Part shown: positions 6,985-10,069 of the stretch, one piece after another
How positions within the stretch are numbered: position 1 is the stretch's first letter
Layout: every line of letters begins with the position of its first letter
NCBI GenBank assembly: GCA_017545095.1
Contig: JAFYCU010000064.1
Location: 1-10,069, forward strand
Length of the DNA stretch: 10,069 nucleotides
Origin: Muribaculaceae bacterium
GTDB lineage: Bacteria; Bacteroidota; Bacteroidia; Bacteroidales; Muribaculaceae
Direction of reading: 5' to 3'
Program-made: the position numbers and the translations under genes
The notes under the pieces: model-generated
What the model was told of the DNA's origin: nothing
The model's input: only the letters and a program-made list of their open reading frames with translations
Database searches by the model: none

Positions 6985-9900
6985 TTAGAAATTCAGGTTC
7001 AGACCCACGATGAACGAGAAGGGACGCGGGTAGAGGTTGTTGTCGATACCACCAAACACCTCGGGGTCGATGCCCTTGTACTTGGTAATGCAGAACACAT
7101 TGCTGGCGGTGGCGTAGATGCGGCCGGCGATGCCGTCGTAGCGGCCACTCTTGAACAGCTCGCTGAAGCTGTAGCCCAGCGTGATGTTGTCGCACTTGAG
7201 GAACGAGCCGTTCTGCACCCAGCGGTCGCTGAGCGTGCACGACTGCTCATAGGTCTGCCAGTTGGCGTCGAGCACATATTTCGGGCGGTTGCCGAAATAG
7301 TTGGTAGCGGTGAGCACCTCGCCGGGGTTCAGGTTGCTGGCACCGGCCATCAGGTCGTTATACACATAGTTGCCGATGTTGGCACGCAGGCTGAAGCAGA
7401 AGTCCCAGTTCTTGTACTCCAAGCGCGAGGCGAAGCCCATGGTCACCGGAGGCGTGGGGTTCTTGTACATGTAGCGGTCGTTGTCGGTGATTTGTCCATC
7501 GCCGTCGCGGTCCACCACAAGGCCCTCTAAGGGCTTGCCGTTCTGGTCATACACTTGCTGGTAGACGCGGAAGTTGCTGGCGGGATAACCCACTTGGTGA
7601 GCCTGCACGGTGAGACCCGTGCCGCTGCTGATGCCGCCGGTGGTCACACGGTAGTTCTCGTCATCGGCGCCGATGAGCGACAGAATCTTGTTGCTGTTGT
7701 AGGTCACGTTGTAGTCGAGCGTCCAGTTCCAGTCGCTGCCTTGGATGGCTTTCCAACTGAATGCGGCCTCCACACCGGTGTTGCGCAGCGAGCCAATGTT
7801 CTGGTTCATCTGGTTGCGGAAGTTGGTGCCGGCGGCATTGTAGGCATAGTTGATCAGGTCGGTGGTCTTGCGGTAGTACCAGTCGAGGCTACCACTCAGG
7901 CGCTGGTTCAGCACACCCCAGTCGATACCCACGTTGGTGGTCGTGGTCTTCTCCCACTTCAGGTCGTTGTTGTAGGGGTTGGGCAGCACCATCGAGCCGT
8001 TGCCGACGATGTCGTAGTAGCTGTCGTTGCCGCTGTTGTAGCTGTAGGTGGGGATCCAACCGTAGTCGCCAATACCGTCCTGCTGGCCGGTCTTACCCCA
8101 GCCCAGACGCAGCTTGAGCTGACTGATGGCGGTCACGTTTTTCAGGAAGCTCTCCTTGTTAATCTCCCAGGCGAATGCGAACGAGGGGAAGAGCTCCCAG
8201 TGATTCTTGAAACGCGACGAGGCATCATAACGCACCGTGGCGGTGAGCAGGTAGCGGTCCATGAGCGTGTAGTTGGCACGACCAAAGAATGCCTCCTGAA
8301 TATGATGGGTCTTGTAGGGCAAGTTGTTGCTTGCGTTGTAGGGGGTGCCCACCAAGCCGAAGTGGTCGTCGTCATCGTAGGAACCCTTGGCCAGCTCGGG
8401 AAGCTGGTTCAGGTAGTTCTTGTAGTTGGCTGCGGTAATCAGCACTGGGGCACTGGCACCGGCAGGCGTGAAGTAGAACGAACCGTAGGTGTCGGGATAC
8501 ATACCCGAACCGTAGTTGGTTTGGCAACGCCAGAACTTCTGGTACTCAAAACCAGCCATGATGTCGAAGTGGTGGTTCTCGTTGAAGTCCTTGAAATACT
8601 GGGCATAGAAGTTCATCGTGTAGGCGCGCTTGATAATCTGGTCCCATCCGTCCCAGCCCCAGTAGAGCGACTGCGATGAGTAGGGCGAGTTGGTGGTCCA
8701 CTGACGTCCCTTGGCCCAGTCGGCATTCAGGGTGCTGTGCAGGCGCAGCTCCTCGAAGCCGTGCACCTGGTAGTCAAGGTCGACACTGCCGATGAAGTCG
8801 CGGCTGATGGCGCGGTCGTCGCGCAGCTCCAGCATAGCCACCGGGTTGGACGTGGCCAGGTTGTTGCGGGAATAGGTCCATGTGGCGTCCTTGAACTCGC
8901 TGTTGCTCTTCCACTGGTAGAAGCCTCCGAAGTGCTCATAACCCTCACCGCCATACACGGGCTTGGTGGGGTCCATCCACACGGCTGCACCGATGGCGCC
9001 ACCATCGGCATACTGGCTCTTGGCCCACATGAACTTACCGCTCACGTTCATCTTCAAGTGGTCGTTGAGCAGCGACGGGTTCAGGTTCAACGCGGTGGTG
9101 AAGCGCTTCATGTCGCTGGTCTTGAGGATACCTTGCTCGTCCATGTAGCCCAGCGAGAGGCGGAAGGGCAGGTACTGGCTTGCCGAGCCGGTAATGGTCA
9201 CGTTGTGGTCGTGGCTGAAGGCGGTGCGGTAAATCTCGTTCTGCCAGTTGGTGTTGGCGGTGCCCAGCGTGGCCAAGGCGGTGGCCTCGCGCTCGTTGCC
9301 GGCATACAGGTTCTTGATGAAGGCGCGGAACTCGTCGCCGTCCATCACGTCAATGGTTTTCTTCTTCATGCTCCAGGTCACGCTACCGTTGTAGCTCACA
9401 CTGGGCTTTTGGTTCTTGCGACCCTTCTTGGTGGTGATGATGATGACACCGTTCGAACCACGGCTACCATAGATGGCCGTTGCCGAAGCATCTTTCAGCA
9501 CCGAGAAGCTCTCGATGTCCTGGGGGTTCACCACTGCCAGACCGTTGCTCAGGCCTTTCACGCCTTCGGCATCCATGGGCACACCATCGATGACGATGAG
9601 GGGGTCGTTACTGGCGTTCAGCGACGAGCCGCCACGGATGCGGATGGTGGCTCCGCCACCTGGCGTGCCGCCGCCGCTGGTCACGCTCACACCGGCAATC
9701 TTGCCGCTGAGCATGTCCTGGGCACTCACGGTCACACCTTTGTTCTTGGCATCGGGCTTCAAGGCCGTCACGCTACCGGTGAGGTCGCTCTTGCGTGCCA
9801 CACCGTAGCCGATGACCACCAGCTCGTTGAGCGTGGTGGTGTTGTCCTCGAGCGTGATTACCATGTTCTCGCTGGCAACCACTTCCTGCTCTTGATAGCC

Positions 9901-10069
9901 GATGGAGGTGATCAACAGCTTGGCTCCGCGAGCCACATTCTCCAAGGTGAAATTGCCGTCGAAGTCGGTCACGGTACCTTGTGATGTTCCCACCACACGC
10001 ACCGAGGCGCCGATGACGCCCTCACCTGTCGCATCTTTCACAAGGCCTTGCACAGTGATCTGCGCATAG
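6985..10069 (-). CDS. susC: SusC/RagA-family TonB-dependent outer-membrane transporter (5' end missing)
   Basis: Imports oligosaccharides across the outer membrane using TonB energy, working as a complex with the SusD lipoprotein encoded next. About 1027 residues are visible. The first in-window residues (YAQITVQG) look like the end of a signal peptide joined to the carboxypeptidase-like regulatory domain (residues about 4-75, with the GTVTDFDGNF core). A TonB-box-like stretch, LNELVVIGYG, lies at about 80-89. The plug follows (about 92-216), with IRIRGGSSL and the SusC/RagA signature around 181-216 (KDASATAIYGSRGSNG then ITTKKG). The rest is the beta-barrel, with family motifs RLGWGKTGQQDG and a DRDGDG loop near base 7510, ending in LNLNF-TAA as expected for an outer-membrane barrel. 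The frame is open to the right edge, so the real start and promoter lie outside. The GTG at 10053 is internal: the family domain begins before it. A DDDD run near base 8370 probably sits in an external loop. Family assignment is very secure; the alpha-glucan substrate is inferred from neighbours. Confidence 0.97.
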   Translation of the reverse strand, partial: YAQITVQGLVKDATGEGVIGASVRVVGTSQGTVTDFDGNFTLENVARGAKLLITSIGYQEQEVVASENMVITLEDNTTTLNELVVIGYGVARKSDLTGSVTALKPDAKNKGVTVSAQDMLSGKIAGVSVTSGGGTPGGGATIRIRGGSSLNASNDPLIVIDGVPMDAEGVKGLSNGLAVVNPQDIESFSVLKDASATAIYGSRGSNGVIIITTKKGRKNQKPSVSYNGSVTWSMKKKTIDVMDGDEFRAFIKNLYAGNEREATALATLGTANTNWQNEIYRTAFSHDHNVTITGSASQYLPFRLSLGYMDEQGILKTSDMKRFTTALNLNPSLLNDHLKMNVSGKFMWAKSQYADGGAIGAAVWMDPTKPVYGGEGYEHFGGFYQWKSNSEFKDATWTYSRNNLATSNPVAMLELRDDRAISRDFIGSVDLDYQVHGFEELRLHSTLNADWAKGRQWTTNSPYSSQSLYWGWDGWDQIIKRAYTMNFYAQYFKDFNENHHFDIMAGFEYQKFWRCQTNYGSGMYPDTYGSFYFTPAGASAPVLITAANYKNYLNQLPELAKGSYDDDDHFGLVGTPYNASNNLPYKTHHIQEAFFGRANYTLMDRYLLTATVRYDASSRFKNHWELFPSFAFAWEINKESFLKNVTAISQLKLRLGWGKTGQQDGIGDYGWIPTYSYNSGNDSYYDIVGNGSMVLPNPYNNDLKWEKTTTTNVGIDWGVLNQRLSGSLDWYYRKTTDLINYAYNAAGTNFRNQMNQNIGSLRNTGVEAAFSWKAIQGSDWNWTLDYNVTYNSNKILSLIGADDENYRVTTGGISSGTGLTVQAHQVGYPASNFRVYQQVYDQNGKPLEGLVVDRDGDGQITDNDRYMYKNPTPPVTMGFASRLEYKNWDFCFSLRANIGNYVYNDLMAGASNLNPGEVLTATNYFGNRPKYVLDANWQTYEQSCTLSDRWVQNGSFLKCDNITLGYSFSELFKSGRYDGIAGRIYATASNVFCITKYKGIDPEVFGGIDNNLYPRPFSFIVGLNLNF

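Noticed and set aside
1607..9984. Long plus-strand open frames opposite the genes, for example 1607-2767, 3043-3924, 5667-6953, 7555-8679 and 8737-9984
   Set aside because: They lie wholly or almost wholly antisense to well-supported minus-strand genes. Their translations are rich in His, Val and Gly with no recognisable domain, as expected from GC-rich third positions that leave few antisense stops.
10051..10053. GTG as the start codon of the susC-like gene
   Set aside because: Codons before it (YAQIT) are in frame, read as the end of a signal peptide and complete the first strand of the carboxypeptidase-like domain. The frame is open to the edge, so the gene is 5'-truncated rather than starting here.

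Overview
The window is the structural part of a Sus-like polysaccharide utilisation locus (PUL) from a Bacteroidota genome. The evidence is a SusC/RagA TonB-dependent transporter followed directly by a SusD lipoprotein, plus lipoproteins with an acid-rich stretch right after the lipobox cysteine and A/T-rich start regions without clear Shine-Dalgarno motifs. Base composition is clearly GC-rich by eye, well above typical Bacteroides. This points to a GC-richer gut Bacteroidales lineage such as Muribaculaceae or a Prevotella relative, but the sequence alone does not settle the genus.

All six genes lie on the minus strand, so transcription runs from high to low coordinates. The layout is: susC-like transporter (6985 to the right edge, 5' end missing); susD-like lipoprotein (5250-6962); susE-like lipoprotein (4014-5219); two tandem paralogous SusF-like lipoproteins (2827-3939 and 1604-2749); and a secreted multi-module carbohydrate-binding protein (1522 down to the left edge, 3' end missing). 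The gaps are 22, 30, 74, 77 and 81 bp, so one operon is likely. The two closest pairs are susC-susD and susD-susE. The gaps on either side of the first SusF-like gene each hold a GC-rich stem-loop without a U-tract.

Inferred workings: the SusC barrel, lidded by SusD, imports oligosaccharides with TonB energy. SusE and the two SusF-like lipoproteins hold the polysaccharide at the cell surface. The terminal protein has a signal-peptidase-I leader, a starch-binding (CBM26-like) motif and at least three tandem CBM/E-set repeats; its missing C-terminus could carry a catalytic domain or a type IX secretion signal. Starch or another alpha-glucan is the most likely substrate, judged from the SusD sequence type and the CBM26-like motif. 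No enzyme, regulator, RNA gene, CRISPR array or mobile element is visible.

The points most worth a second look are the apparent complementary loss of a tryptophan between the two SusF-like paralogues, the inter-gene stem-loops, and the recently duplicated binding repeats in the terminal protein.
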